Part shown: positions 17,097 to 30,615 of the stretch, piece by piece | Layout: the number at the start of each line of letters is the position of its first letter | How positions within the stretch are numbered: position 1 is the stretch's first letter | Assembly (NCBI GenBank): GCA_943788445.1 | Contig: CALSQH010000003.1 | Span: 930,001-994,000 of the forward strand | Length of the DNA stretch: 64,000 nt | Reading direction: 5' to 3' | Origin: an uncultured Pseudomonadales bacterium | GTDB taxonomy: Bacteria; Pseudomonadota; Gammaproteobacteria; Pseudomonadales; Porticoccaceae | The notes under the pieces: generated by a model | What the model saw: the letters and a program-made list of their open reading frames with translations, nothing else | Told to the model about the DNA's origin: nothing | The model's database searches: none | Made by a program: the position numbers and the translations under genes

Positions 17097-19211
17097 TTAA
17101 TTTTTAATTCGGTGGATGCGGCGCACATGCTTGAGTCCGCGCGCACGTCTGAGAATATCTGCCAGATGGATCCGGTCGCGGACAGTTAGTACTACGTCGA
17201 CGATACTGGTAAAGGCGTCTTTTTCATCCACGCTAATATGTTCAATGGTGGCATCTGCCTCGGTCATTCGCGATGCGAGAGCGGCAATAAATCCGCGCTC
17301 TGGGGTGATCTCTACTTTCAGTTCTACCGGGAATTCACCGCGCACAGCATTTGACCAAGTCAGTGGCATACACTTTTCTGGATTGTTGCGTATTTCCATA
17401 AGATTGCGACAGGATTCTAGATGGATTACCAGCCCTTTACCCGGCGATATATGACCTACAATGGGGTCGCCAGGGATTGGGTGACAGCAGCGTGCGTACT
17501 GCAACAGCAGGCCATCTGAAGCGTCTATAACCACTGGCAGTGTGGATCGTTTACTCTCTTCGCTGAGCTTGCGTTTTGCGGCCGGAATCAACAGGTTGGC
17601 TACCGCAAAGGGGACCCGATTGCCGAGGCCAATTTGCTGCAAGATATATTCGAATGTTGAGGCGCCAGTTTCTTTTAGCAGGCTTTTGATCTGAGATTTC
17701 TTAAGCTGTTTGTAGCTGCTTCCCACACGGCTGAGAGCCTGGTCGAGAAGACGTTTGCCGAGATCAACGGATTCGTCATGTTGCTGATGTTTAAGAAAGT
17801 GACGAATGGCGCTGCGGGCTTTTGCACTGACGACAAAGTTTAGCCAGTTTGGATTTGGCTGGGCTTCTTCGGCGCTGATAATTTCTACTTTCTGGCCGCT
17901 TTGTAATTGTTCGGAGAGCGGTGTCAGCTGTCCATCGACACGGCAGGCAATACAGCTGTTGCCGAGTCCGGTATGCACTGAATAGGCGAAATCGATGGCT
18001 GTCGCGCCCGATGGCAGCTCAACAATTTTACCTTTTGGACTAAATACATAGACTTCGTCGGGGAAAAGATCCGCCTTAACGTGCTCAAGAAATTCCAGAG
18101 AATCACCCGCTTGCTGCTGCATGTCGAGTAGGCCTTGAATCCATCGAGCGGCACGGCGCTGGTTGACATCGACGCTTTGATGACCGGTTTTATATTCCCA
18201 GTGAGCGGCAATACCGTAACTGGCCATAGCCTCCATCTCGACGGTGCGTATTTGCACTTCGATAACCACGCCGTGCATGCCGACCAATACGGTGTGCAGC
18301 GATTGGTAGCCGTTGGCTTTGGGGATGGCGATATAGTCTTTGAATTCACCGGGTACAGGCTTAAAAATATTGTGCATCATGCCCAGGGTTCGGTAACAGT
18401 CGTCAACACTATTGACGATCAGGCGAAAGGCAAATACATCCATAATGTCACGAAAGGAGCGTTTCTTTTCGCGCATTTTGCGGTAGATGCTCCAGAGGTG
18501 CTTTTCGCGACTTTTGACGGTGGCGTCTACAGCTTCCTTTTCAAAGCGTATTTCAATCGCCTGATGAATTTCGGCAACTAATTCTTTGCGGTTCTTTTTT
18601 GCTGCTTTCATTGCCTCGCGCAGGCGTCGGTGACGCAGCGGATACATGGCGGCAAAGCCGAGATCTTCAAGTTCGAGACGTATATCGTTGATGCCCAACC
18701 GCTGGGCGATCGGGGCATAGATATCTAGAGTCTCGCGGGCAATGCGCCGACGCTTGGCCGGCGCTAAAACCCCGAGAGTGCGCATATTGTGGAGTCGGTC
18801 GGCGAGTTTAACCAAGACGACGCGAATATCTCGCGACATGGCGAGGGTCATCTTTTGAAAACTTTCTGCCTGCTGATGAGCTTTTGATTCAAACTCAATC
18901 TCGGTGAGTTTACTCACGCCGTCAACCAGATCGGCGACCGGGCGACCAAAACGACGACTTATTTGGCCCTTGGTAACCCCGGTATCTTCGATAACATCGT
19001 GAAGCATGGCGGCCATAAGGCTCTCATGATCCATGCGCATATCGGCAAGGATATGGGCGACAGCGAGGGGGTGGGAGATATAGGCATCACCACTCTGGCG
19101 CATCTGGCCTTCGTGGCATTTCTCGGCAAATTTGTAGGCGCGCTCTACGCGACTGACTTCTTTAGCTTCGAGATAGAAAGAGAGTTTATCTAACAGTAAA
19201 CGCAGCGCCAA
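17097..19211 (-). CDS. spoT: Bifunctional (p)ppGpp synthetase/hydrolase
   Basis: SpoT/Rsh makes and degrades the alarmone (p)ppGpp. The 704-residue chain has the HD hydrolase domain first (HDVIEDT at 71-77, intact, with ISHPLAVA before it), then the synthetase domain (KDYIAIPKANGYQSLHT around 290-310), a TGS domain (EVYVFSPKGKIVELPSG, about 390-450) and a C-terminal ACT domain (625-704). An intact HD motif distinguishes it from RelA. It lies in the gmk-rpoZ-spoT-ridA unit, 27 bases after rpoZ, linking nucleotide metabolism, RNA polymerase and the stringent response. Confidence 0.96.
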   Translation of the reverse strand: MALRLLLDKLSFYLEAKEVSRVERAYKFAEKCHEGQMRQSGDAYISHPLAVAHILADMRMDHESLMAAMLHDVIEDTGVTKGQISRRFGRPVADLVDGVSKLTEIEFESKAHQQAESFQKMTLAMSRDIRVVLVKLADRLHNMRTLGVLAPAKRRRIARETLDIYAPIAQRLGINDIRLELEDLGFAAMYPLRHRRLREAMKAAKKNRKELVAEIHQAIEIRFEKEAVDATVKSREKHLWSIYRKMREKKRSFRDIMDVFAFRLIVNSVDDCYRTLGMMHNIFKPVPGEFKDYIAIPKANGYQSLHTVLVGMHGVVIEVQIRTVEMEAMASYGIAAHWEYKTGHQSVDVNQRRAARWIQGLLDMQQQAGDSLEFLEHVKADLFPDEVYVFSPKGKIVELPSGATAIDFAYSVHTGLGNSCIACRVDGQLTPLSEQLQSGQKVEIISAEEAQPNPNWLNFVVSAKARSAIRHFLKHQQHDESVDLGKRLLDQALSRVGSSYKQLKKSQIKSLLKETGASTFEYILQQIGLGNRVPFAVANLLIPAAKRKLSEESKRSTLPVVIDASDGLLLQYARCCHPIPGDPIVGHISPGKGLVIHLESCRNLMEIRNNPEKCMPLTWSNAVRGEFPVELKVEITPERGFIAALASRMTEADATIEHISVDEKDAFTSIVDVVLTVRDRIHLADILRRARGLKHVRRIHRIKN

Positions 19212-19238
19212 ACAACTCTCTCCCGGTGTTAATGAGCC

Positions 19239-19574
19239 TTAGATAGACGGCTCTTGAGGAGGTTCTGAGGCTTCTACGGCCTCAGCGGCGGCTTCTGTTC
19301 CAGCTTCGGCAGCAATAATAGGTTCGCCATTTTCATCAACAGCATCAGCATCGACGATTTCATAGTCTTGACGAACTTCGGTAAGAATAGCCGCTGTTAC
19401 CAAGCCTTCTTCGATTTCACGCAAGGCGATAACGGTGGGCTTATCATTCTCTTCAGGTACTAGAGCTGGACGGCCTCCGGTGGCTATTTGTCGCGCACGC
19501 TTGGAGCCAACCATGACCAGTTCAAAACGATTATCAACGTGATCCAAACAATCTTCTACAGTAATGCGAGCCAT
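19239..19574 (-). CDS. rpoZ: RNA polymerase omega subunit
   Basis: The omega subunit helps fold beta-prime and forms part of a ppGpp site on RNA polymerase. The conserved core is residues 1-70: [37 protein letters not shown]. At 111 aa it is longer than E. coli omega (91 aa) because of an acidic Ala/Glu-rich C-terminal tail (about residues 72-111) that is likely disordered. It sits between gmk and spoT as in other gammaproteobacteria. Confidence 0.96.
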   Translation of the reverse strand: MARITVEDCLDHVDNRFELVMVGSKRARQIATGGRPALVPEENDKPTVIALREIEEGLVTAAILTEVRQDYEIVDADAVDENGEPIIAAEAGTEAAAEAVEASEPPQEPSI

Positions 19575-19668
19575 TTTATATCCACCAGGGTAAAAAAATT
19601 TGATCTAAATTTAATGTTTTAGTGCAACGAAATGTTGCTGAGTCGCCCAGTTTACCTAAAGCTAGAGG

Positions 19669-20325
<657 letters not shown>

Positions 20326-20373
20326 TTACATCAGCGGAAAAAATATTCCAGATGCTCGATCTTTCACAATAGC

Positions 20374-21225
20374 TTATTTGTTTAGATTAGATGGCGGCTT
20401 GTGTGGGTCAAAGGCTTGATTTAAGTATCCAGCGAGGCGGATACCTGCCATCAACAGTCGTTTTTCAATAATCGGTTTGTTGCGATTGATATAGTCTTGA
20501 GTAATGGTGATCGGTTTTTGTTTTGCTGGTTTTCCCTGTGGGGTTGTCAGGCCAAATTCATAAACCTGTGAGCGCAGCATTTTGGATTCTACAGCCCAGC
20601 TTAAAAAGCTATCCTGTTGCCAGTGCTGTATCTGTTTTTCGCTGGCATTGTTGAGCCGTTCGACATGGTCTTCGACCGTTAATTTTGCCGCGTCAATTAA
20701 TCCGCTGTCCCACACCCAGTGGAGGTTTCTGCGCTTGGTTTGCTTGAGCCATTTTATGCTGACGCTATTCCCGCCGCGATCATCTCGGCGGCCCACATGA
20801 AGGGGTTGATGAATATCTCCAACAAAGTGGATAAAAAAGGACAGTGCTTGAAGGCGGCGTTCGTCAGAGAGTTCAGTGTCCTGAAGTTGTCGATAAGACT
20901 GTTCTAGTGCGCTTAGCAGGTCCCCCTTTGAGCTGCGCACGACGTTTTCGAACTGTTGATCGTCTGAGATATTTATATAGTGCCAGTATTTGGATTTTTT
21001 CCACTTCGGGATACTGCGAATTTGATCTGGCCATAACGCTAGTTTGGATAGGTCGGCGTCGTCAGAAATCGTTTTAAGCGCCTGAGCGGTTTTTTCACTG
21101 AGATGATTTTCAGCGATCTTGGTGATGATACGGTGGCCATCTGCACCAAAAGCAACGGTTTGATTACTTAGGCTTAGCAGACACATAATGCCGATGTAAG
21201 TGAGTAAGTACTTGCGATTTAGCAT
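20374..21225 (-). CDS. S1/P1-family zinc nuclease, secreted
   Basis: A 283-residue S1/P1 (phospholipase C-like fold) nuclease with an N-terminal signal peptide (about 1-25, ending TVA). These trinuclear-zinc enzymes cut single-stranded nucleic acids and release phosphate from 3'-nucleotides. Expected ligands are seen with correct spacing: H31, D67, H82, H133, D137, H143, H169 and D173. The mature N-terminus, normally Trp1 and itself a zinc ligand by its backbone, is Phe26 (AFGADGH). Export plus nuclease activity suggests scavenging of DNA or RNA phosphate and nucleosides. It stands between yicC and gmk. Confidence 0.88.
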   Translation of the reverse strand: MLNRKYLLTYIGIMCLLSLSNQTVAFGADGHRIITKIAENHLSEKTAQALKTISDDADLSKLALWPDQIRSIPKWKKSKYWHYINISDDQQFENVVRSSKGDLLSALEQSYRQLQDTELSDERRLQALSFFIHFVGDIHQPLHVGRRDDRGGNSVSIKWLKQTKRRNLHWVWDSGLIDAAKLTVEDHVERLNNASEKQIQHWQQDSFLSWAVESKMLRSQVYEFGLTTPQGKPAKQKPITITQDYINRNKPIIEKRLLMAGIRLAGYLNQAFDPHKPPSNLNK

Positions 21226-21295
21226 AATAAAATCAATTGGTTGTGGAGATTTAAAAGGGCCTTACCGGGGCCGACCCTTTTGTTGTCAGAGGCGG

Positions 21296-22159
21296 TCATT
21301 CTATATTTTGAATCTGTTCGCGCATCTGCTCGATAAGTACTTTTAGTTCCACTGATGCCTGAGTGGTGACGCCAGCAATGGACTTGGAACCCAGCGTATT
21401 GGCTTCGCGGTTTAATTCCTGCATCAAAAAATCCAGTCGTCGACCAATGGAATCTTGACCGGATAGCACGCGGCGTATTTCACTGATATGCGCTTGCAGT
21501 CGATCTAGCTCCTCGTCGACATCGGTGCGGTTGGCGATAATCACCATCTCTTGCTCGAGACGATCATTGTCCAGCTGTTCTTTAAGGTCACTGAGTTTTT
21601 GCTCTAGGCGCAGACGCTGGTCATTGAGGATGGTGGGCAGATTTTCACGCACGATCACGACCTGAGCTTCAATACCGACAAGACGCTGTTCAATCATCTC
21701 GGCTAGTTTGTCACCCTCGCGCTTACGGCCTTCAAGCAACTGATCAACGGTTGCAGAGAAAGTTTCTTTGGCGGCTGCCAGCAGTGCGCCGGTATCTATA
21801 TTCTGTTCTTTCAAGATACCCGGCCAGCGCAAAATATCCAGAGGTGAAATCGCTGCGGGGTTTTTCAGTTCGCCGGAAATTTCTTCGGCGATAGTAATGT
21901 AGCGTTTGGCCAGCTCTAGGTCGGCTTCAATGCTGGCGTCAGAATTGTTAAAGGCCAATTGCATTGTGCAGTCGATTTTGCCACGGGTGAGTTTTTTGCG
22001 CGCAACTTCACGCAGAGGCATTTCGATTTGACGCAATGTGTCGGGAAGCCGAAATCCGGTTTCAAGAAAACGGTGGTTAACTGAACGTAGTTCGCAAGTT
22101 ACCGAACCCCAAGCAAAATCAAGTGTATTGCGGGCAAATGCCGTCATGCTGCGAGCCAT
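21296..22159 (-). CDS. yicC: YicC-family endoribonuclease
   Basis: A 287-residue YicC protein, a family reported to act as an endoribonuclease on structured and small RNAs. I start it at the ATG at 22159 (MARSMTAFARN), because GGAG lies six bases upstream and the length equals E. coli YicC; a longer frame to 22210 has no such support. VTCELRSVNHRFLE and the C-terminal LNREANTLGSKS (YicC/DUF1732) are diagnostic. It is divergent from rph. Confidence 0.94.
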   Translation of the reverse strand: MARSMTAFARNTLDFAWGSVTCELRSVNHRFLETGFRLPDTLRQIEMPLREVARKKLTRGKIDCTMQLAFNNSDASIEADLELAKRYITIAEEISGELKNPAAISPLDILRWPGILKEQNIDTGALLAAAKETFSATVDQLLEGRKREGDKLAEMIEQRLVGIEAQVVIVRENLPTILNDQRLRLEQKLSDLKEQLDNDRLEQEMVIIANRTDVDEELDRLQAHISEIRRVLSGQDSIGRRLDFLMQELNREANTLGSKSIAGVTTQASVELKVLIEQMREQIQNIE

Positions 22160-22224
22160 AATTTCTCCAGTGTAAGATTTAAGTTGCGCCATGGTAACAA
22201 AGGCGGTCATGAGGTTGGTAGATT

Positions 22225-22233
22225 TGCTACAAT
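22225..22233 (+). promoter_or_regulatory. Extended -10 promoter candidate for rph-pyrE
   Basis: TGCTACAAT provides an extended -10 (TG-N-TACAAT) about 70 bases upstream of the rph ATG. The -35 position (GGTCAT, 17 bases earlier) is poor, as is common for extended -10 promoters. It lies in the yicC/rph divergent spacer. Confidence 0.4.
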
Positions 22234-22301
22234 TCCCGCGAATTTTTATTTCGCTTTTTTTATTTCATTTGCTCTAACTAAATCCCGATTAGGAAAAAAT
22301 T

Positions 22302-23021
22302 ATGTCTCGACCCAGTGGACGCCGCCCCGAACAACTTCGCCAAGTAAAGATCACTCGCAACTTCACCTGCCATGCAGAGGGTTCCGTGCTGGTTGAATTT
22401 GGCAATACCAAGGTTATTTGTACCGCGAGCGTTGAGCCGGGAGTGCCAAGATTTTTGCGCGGCAAGGGCGAGGGTTGGGTGACAGCAGAATACGGTATGT
22501 TGCCTCGTTCGACGAATAGTCGTATGGGTCGTGAGGCGGCGCGGGGCAAGCAGAGTGGTCGCACCCAGGAAATCCAGCGTTTGATTGGACGATCTCTAAG
22601 AGCAGCCGTAGATATGAAAAAGCTCGGTGAGCACACGATCAATATTGACTGTGATGTTATCCAGGCGGATGGGGGTACACGTACTGCGTCTATCACCGGA
22701 GCCTGTGTTGCGCTGGTTGATGCAATTCGTCATCTTCAACGCAAGAAGGCGATTCTCGATGACCCTCTGTTGACTATGATTGCCTCAGTTTCGGTAGGTG
22801 TTTACAAAGGTACACCAGTGTTAGATCTGGATTATCCCGAAGACTCCAATGCTGAAACAGATATGAATGTGGTGATGAACTCCGAGGGTGGCTTTATTGA
22901 GATTCAGGGCACTGCTGAAGCGGCACCTTTTAGCGAAGAAGAGTTAGGTTCCATGCTAAAACTCGCCAAGCAGGGCATTGCCGATCTGGTCCGTGTTCAG
23001 CAAATGGCGCTCGCTCAATAA
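22302..23021 (+). CDS. rph: Ribonuclease PH
   Basis: RNase PH is a phosphorolytic 3'-5' exoribonuclease that trims tRNA 3' ends. The 239-residue chain starts [12 protein letters not shown] and contains the catalytic strands [26 protein letters not shown], the phosphate-site arginines around [16 protein letters not shown], and [18 protein letters not shown]. All match the family; the E. coli K-12 type C-terminal frameshift is not present. pyrE follows 55 bases later, the same order as in E. coli. Confidence 0.98.
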   Translation: MSRPSGRRPEQLRQVKITRNFTCHAEGSVLVEFGNTKVICTASVEPGVPRFLRGKGEGWVTAEYGMLPRSTNSRMGREAARGKQSGRTQEIQRLIGRSLRAAVDMKKLGEHTINIDCDVIQADGGTRTASITGACVALVDAIRHLQRKKAILDDPLLTMIASVSVGVYKGTPVLDLDYPEDSNAETDMNVVMNSEGGFIEIQGTAEAAPFSEEELGSMLKLAKQGIADLVRVQQMALAQ

Positions 23022-23076
23022 GGTGCGAGTAAAACAGATACAGAGCCCAGTAACTCAAATAACAAAGATTAAAATT

Positions 23077-23727
23077 ATGACGATTGAAAGCAATTACAAA
23101 ACTCAGTTTATAGACAATGGCCTGCGTAGCGGTGCCTTAAAGTTTGGCGAATTTACGCTTAAGTCTGGGCGTGTTTCGCCGTACTTTTTTAATGCTGGGG
23201 AGTTTTATACCGGTCGTGCACTGGCTGAGCTAGGGCGCTGTTATGCGGCCGCTATTGTTGAATCAGGCATTCAGTTTGATGTGCTGTTTGGGCCTGCCTA
23301 CAAAGGCATTACCTTGGCCGCAGCAACCTCGATCGCGCTGGCCGACCATTACAACCTCGATGTGCCATACTGCTTTAATAGAAAGGAAGCAAAAAACCAT
23401 GGCGAGGGTGGCAATATGGTCGGTGCTCCGCTTGAGGGCCGAGTATTAATTATTGATGATGTGATTACTGCAGGCACGGCGATTCGTGAAGTGATGGAAA
23501 TTGTTGATCAGGCGGGTGCTAAGGCTGCTGGTGTGGTGATCGGTTTGGATCGTAAGGAAAAGGGTAAGTCTGAGTTGTCGGCTATCCAAGAGGTAGAGAA
23601 GCAATTTGCTATTCCAGTGGTGGGTATTGTTGATATTGACGATATTCTTAGCTACCTCAAAGATAAATCAGAGAGTGGTGAGCTGGTGGCATCAATCGAA
23701 AATTATAGGCAAGAGTACGGCGTATGA
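23077..23727 (+). CDS. pyrE: Orotate phosphoribosyltransferase
   Basis: PyrE transfers phosphoribosyl from PRPP to orotate, forming OMP in pyrimidine synthesis. The 216-residue protein begins [15 protein letters not shown] at 23077; an upstream frame from 22978 overlaps rph and was dismissed. [37 protein letters not shown] and the PRPP motif [13 protein letters not shown] are all present. The last bases overlap the next gene (ATGA). Confidence 0.97.
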   Translation: MTIESNYKTQFIDNGLRSGALKFGEFTLKSGRVSPYFFNAGEFYTGRALAELGRCYAAAIVESGIQFDVLFGPAYKGITLAAATSIALADHYNLDVPYCFNRKEAKNHGEGGNMVGAPLEGRVLIIDDVITAGTAIREVMEIVDQAGAKAAGVVIGLDRKEKGKSELSAIQEVEKQFAIPVVGIVDIDDILSYLKDKSESGELVASIENYRQEYGV

Positions 23728-24287
23728 TTAAAACGGTATTGCTGATTGTATTGATAAGCCCATGGATGGTGCTCGACGCATCTGAGCTGTACCGTTATTT
23801 CAATAAACAGGGGGTGCTGGTCACTACAGATACCCCGCCCGCGGATGCGGCGACCAACGACTACGAAGTGGTCAATGAATCCGGTCGGGTACTGCGCATT
23901 GTCTCAGTTTTAGAGGCTGGTGAAGATCTCTCTAGTGATCAGAGCAAGCTGGATAATTATCTGCTGACCAGTTTTAGCAGTATCGATGAAATTGAGTCTT
24001 TAAAAGCGCGCAAGGTGCAGCTGTTGATGCGTGAGATTGAACAGTTGAAACGTAATCTTACGGCACTGGCCGCTCGAGAAAATAAAATCTATTTTGATGC
24101 GTCGAATATTGAACTCAGTGGTGAGGTAGTCTCGGAGTCTGTAACTGAGCAGTTGCAAAAGCTACAGAATGCCAGAGCTGAATTAACCGATACTCTTGGG
24201 CAGCGCCGCGAGGAGTTCAAAAATCTCGAGCGCCGCTATAAGACTTATATTGCTAGGTTTCGCGAACTCAAAACGGACAGTAATTAA
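23724..24287 (+). CDS. DUF4124-domain protein, exported
   Basis: A 187-residue protein with a hydrophobic N-terminal export signal (about 1-20), then a DUF4124 domain ([19 protein letters not shown], about 21-60), then a charged region that should form a coiled coil (about 85-185, rich in Glu, Arg, Leu). DUF4124 proteins are periplasmic or surface proteins with no defined function. It overlaps pyrE by four bases (ATGA), so expression is probably coupled. Convergent with slmA. Confidence 0.75.
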   Translation: MIKTVLLIVLISPWMVLDASELYRYFNKQGVLVTTDTPPADAATNDYEVVNESGRVLRIVSVLEAGEDLSSDQSKLDNYLLTSFSSIDEIESLKARKVQLLMREIEQLKRNLTALAARENKIYFDASNIELSGEVVSESVTEQLQKLQNARAELTDTLGQRREEFKNLERRYKTYIARFRELKTDSN

Positions 24288-24297
24288 TCACTATCCG
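24270..24297 (-). terminator. Terminator downstream of slmA
   Basis: Read on the minus strand, CGGATAGT and ACTGTCCG form an 8-bp stem (one G-U pair) with an 8-base loop, followed by TTTT. It lies between slmA and the end of the convergent DUF4124 gene and can end the coaBC-algC-argB-slmA transcript. Confidence 0.5.
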
Positions 24298-24306
24298 CTT
24301 CAAATT

Positions 24307-24893
24307 CTATTCAAACATTGCCGCGGTTATTAATTGCCACTGTTCCTGCCAATCCTTGGTGGGCGGCGTTTTAAACTGACTGCGAACAAATTGACTGATT
24401 TTTCCGTCAGTGGTGCAGAGCATAAGATTTGCTGCGGTTGAGACCGGTATCTGCAATTTTAAACCATCGCGAATTTCTGCTTCACGCAATATCTGCTTTA
24501 ACTGCGATTCCAGTCGATCGAAGAACTGGGCAATTCGGTCGTGGAGACGATCGGTTTCACCGGTCAGTGCATCGCCATTCAAAATCCGTGTGATGCCGGG
24601 GTTCTTTTCTGAAAATGCCAGTACCAAACTGAGAATGCGGTAGCATTGGTTTAGAGGGTCGGGCTCGTCGCTAATAATACTGCGCACACGAGCGAAAACC
24701 GTATCTTCAATAAAGTCGATCAGTCCTTCATACATCCGGGTTTTACTCGGAAAGTGTCTATAGAGCGCCGCTTCAGAAACACCGAGTTCTGCGGCTAATG
24801 CCGCCGTTGTAATACGTCCGCCGCCTGATTTCTCAAGCATGCGAGCTAGAGCCTGAAGAATTTCTTGGGCGCGAGTGCCAGGTTTTTTAGCCA

Positions 24894-24894
<1 letters not shown>
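24307..24894 (-). CDS. slmA: Nucleoid occlusion factor SlmA (TetR family)
   Basis: SlmA binds specific chromosomal sites and blocks FtsZ assembly over the nucleoid. The 195-residue protein has a TetR helix-turn-helix (about 28-52: ITTAALAAELGVSEAALYRHF), and features shared with SlmA such as FPSKTRMYEGLIDFIED, NPGITRILNGDALTGE and the C-terminal WQEQWQLI. Its ATG shares a base with the argB stop (TAATG). The argB-slmA order is typical of gammaproteobacteria. Confidence 0.93.
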
Positions 24895-28431
<3,537 letters not shown>

Positions 28432-28478
28432 TGTGTAAGGTCCACTATTTAATACTCACTGTAATCAATAGCAATTGG

Positions 28479-29675
28479 TTAGCTATCTATCTGTTTAGAG
28501 AGGATGTCGATAATATCTCTAGCCAATTGTGTCTTGCTCCTTTTACTAAAAACTTGGCTGGTGTTGGAGGTTATCCACCAGGCTTCGTTGTTGTCACTAT
28601 TAAAACCAACATCTATCCGTGAAACATCATTGGCAATAATGGCGTTGAGTTTCTTGCGCTGTAATTTATCCCGCGCATAGGTCTCAATATCTTGAGTCTC
28701 TGCAGCAAATCCGACAACAAAGATATCCTTAACGTTATTGGCAACAGTGCTGACAATATCAGGGGTTTTTTCTAATTTGAGTTCGATGCTATCCGTGTGC
28801 TTCTTGATTTTTTGTTCGGCGACACTCGCAGGGCGGTAGTCGGCAACCGCGGCAGCAGCGATAAAGATATCCGCATCGGCACAGGCCGCCATTGCCGAGC
28901 TGTGCATTTCGGCTGCTGAAATAACGCGAATCACCGTGCATCGATCTGGCGCGGCAAGTGCCACTGGGCCGGAGATAATAGTCACCTGCGCCCCAGCTTC
29001 AATAGCGGCGGTCGCCATGGCATAACCCATTTTTCCAGAGCTATGGTTGCTGATATAGCGAACGGGGTCGATAGCCTCGCGAGTGGGCCCGGCGGTAATC
29101 ACAACTTTTTTACCACTCAATTGGCCTGTTTCGAAACAGTTGGCGACCTGTTCGGCAATGACGTCTGGCTGCTGCATGCGCCCTTCGCCAATATCGCCAC
29201 AGGCTTGGATGCCATTATCTGGACCAAAAATCATTACCTGTCGTTGCCTGAGGGTTTGCATATTGTCAGAGGTTGCCGGGTGCGACCACATTCCCTGATT
29301 CATGGCCGGAGCCACGGCAACCATCCCGGAGGTGGCTAAATAGATAGCGCTTAACAGGCTGTTGCCGCGGCCGTGAACCATGCTGGCAATAAAGTCTGCA
29401 GTGGCGGGGGCAATAAGGAGCAGGTCTGCCCAGCGAGCAAGTTCGATATGGCCCATGCCTGCTTCGGCTTCGGGGTCGAGGAGGTCGGCATGTACCGGAT
29501 ATCCAGACAGAGCTTGCAGAGTGAGAGGACGAATAAATTCTTCAGCGGAGGGGGTCATTACAACCTGTACCTTGGAGCCACGATCTTGTAGGCGCCTAAC
29601 AATCTCGGCACTTTTATAGGCGGCGATGCCGCCAGTGATGCCAACAATTATTCGTTTGTTTGAAAGGGTACTCAT
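28479..29675 (-). CDS. coaBC: Bifunctional phosphopantothenoylcysteine decarboxylase/synthetase
   Basis: CoaBC (Dfp) makes 4'-phosphopantetheine for coenzyme A: CoaB joins cysteine to phosphopantothenate, CoaC decarboxylates the product with FMN. I start at the ATG at 29675 (MSTLSNKRIIVGITGGIAAYK, 398 aa); an ATG five codons earlier (29690) is also possible. The CoaC half shows GGIAAYK, the catalytic His in GHIELARWADL and PAMNQGMW; the catalytic Cys of CoaC is in ACGDIGEGRM. The CoaB half has TAGPTREAIDPVRYI and the lysine-bearing KIKK loop. It is divergent from radC. Confidence 0.95.
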   Translation of the reverse strand: MSTLSNKRIIVGITGGIAAYKSAEIVRRLQDRGSKVQVVMTPSAEEFIRPLTLQALSGYPVHADLLDPEAEAGMGHIELARWADLLLIAPATADFIASMVHGRGNSLLSAIYLATSGMVAVAPAMNQGMWSHPATSDNMQTLRQRQVMIFGPDNGIQACGDIGEGRMQQPDVIAEQVANCFETGQLSGKKVVITAGPTREAIDPVRYISNHSSGKMGYAMATAAIEAGAQVTIISGPVALAAPDRCTVIRVISAAEMHSSAMAACADADIFIAAAAVADYRPASVAEQKIKKHTDSIELKLEKTPDIVSTVANNVKDIFVVGFAAETQDIETYARDKLQRKKLNAIIANDVSRIDVGFNSDNNEAWWITSNTSQVFSKRSKTQLARDIIDILSKQIDS

Positions 29676-29755
29676 TAATCGTCCAGACATAGCAAGTAAA
29701 GACTGTAAGATAGCATTATGAGCGGGACATCTGTAGCAAAAAATAAGGACTTACT

Positions 29756-30430
29756 ATGGCTATAAGCCACTGGCCAGAGAACGAAAGGCCACGAGAGAAG
29801 TTAATTCTTCGGGGGGCGTCGGCACTTTCTGATGCTGAGTTACTCGCGATTTTTCTACGCACTGGATTGCCGGGTATCACTGCAATCGACTTGGCGCGCA
29901 CCCTGCTAACGCAGTTTGGTGGGTTGGGCGCACTATTGAGCGCAGACCATAAAGCTTTTTGCTCTGCAAAGGGGGTGGGCACGGCAAAGTTTGTGCAGCT
30001 CAAGGCATCCCTTGAATTAACCCGTCGTTATTTGCAGGAGCAGCTCGAAGATCAGCCGGTATTTACCAGCCCGGAAAAAGTCAGCGATTACCTTTCGGTG
30101 CAGATGCGTGATTACAAGCGCGAAGTGTTTATGATGCTTTTGTTGGATAGTAAACATCAGCTATTGGATACCCATGAATTGTTTCAGGGGACTTTGGATG
30201 CGGCCAGTGTTCACCCCCGAGAGGTTGTTGCGCGAGCGCTGAGGATGAATGCTGCTGCGGTGATTGTTGCGCACAATCATCCTTCCGGTCTTGCCGAGCC
30301 AAGTCAGGCGGATATTGATATCACTCGGCGCTTAAAGTTGGCCTTGGATCTGGTGGATATCCGTTTGCTAGACCATTTCGTAATTGGCCGTGGGCAGGTC
30401 GTATCTCTGGCCCAGAGGGGAAAATTGTGA
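29756..30430 (+). CDS. radC: RadC-family JAB-domain protein
   Basis: A 224-residue RadC (DUF2466) protein. It has an N-terminal helix-hairpin-helix-like UPF0758 part ([18 protein letters not shown]) and a C-terminal JAB/MPN metalloprotease-like domain with the metal motif [10 protein letters not shown] plus the downstream D in PSQADI. The cellular role of RadC is unsettled; the original DNA-repair assignment was withdrawn. It is divergent from coaBC and precedes rpmB. Confidence 0.94.
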   Translation: MAISHWPENERPREKLILRGASALSDAELLAIFLRTGLPGITAIDLARTLLTQFGGLGALLSADHKAFCSAKGVGTAKFVQLKASLELTRRYLQEQLEDQPVFTSPEKVSDYLSVQMRDYKREVFMMLLLDSKHQLLDTHELFQGTLDAASVHPREVVARALRMNAAAVIVAHNHPSGLAEPSQADIDITRRLKLALDLVDIRLLDHFVIGRGQVVSLAQRGKL

Positions 30431-30478
30431 GCTTATTGAATTTATATAAGCTAATACTGCGGAATAAGGTAATTTCGT

Positions 30479-30507
30479 TTGATTCAGTTTGGCCTTTCTG
30501 GTATAAA
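30479..30507 (+). promoter_or_regulatory. Sigma-70 promoter for rpmB-rpmG
   Basis: TTGATT and TATAAA are separated by exactly 17 bases. The downstream discriminator is GC-rich (TTGCGCCCC), a pattern known from promoters of ribosomal components that respond to ppGpp. It lies about 110 bases upstream of the rpmB ATG, leaving a leader with two hairpins. Confidence 0.75.
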
Positions 30508-30519
30508 TTGCGCCCCTTT

Positions 30520-30584
30520 GCGGGAGGGTCCCGCGACTGGTGGTTAGATATCCAGAATTCACGTGTCGGGCGGATGCAAATCCG
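30520..30584 (+). promoter_or_regulatory. Two hairpins in the rpmB leader
   Basis: The first hairpin is GCGGGA-GGG-TCCCGC (30520-30534). The second is CGGAT-GCAA-ATCCG (30571-30584) with a GNRA-type tetraloop. Both lie between the predicted transcription start and the rpmB ATG. They could stabilise the mRNA or bind a ribosomal protein for feedback; this is inference. Confidence 0.45.
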
Positions 30585-30615
30585 GTCAGCACAATTGCAA
30601 GCAGAGGCAGTAGAA

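Noticed and set aside
22160..22210. Longer yicC start
   Set aside because: The internal ATG at 22159 has GGAG at good spacing and matches E. coli YicC length.
30427..30615. Extended rpmB reading frame beginning inside radC
   Set aside because: L28 is 78 residues from ATG 30616; the upstream part covers the promoter and leader.
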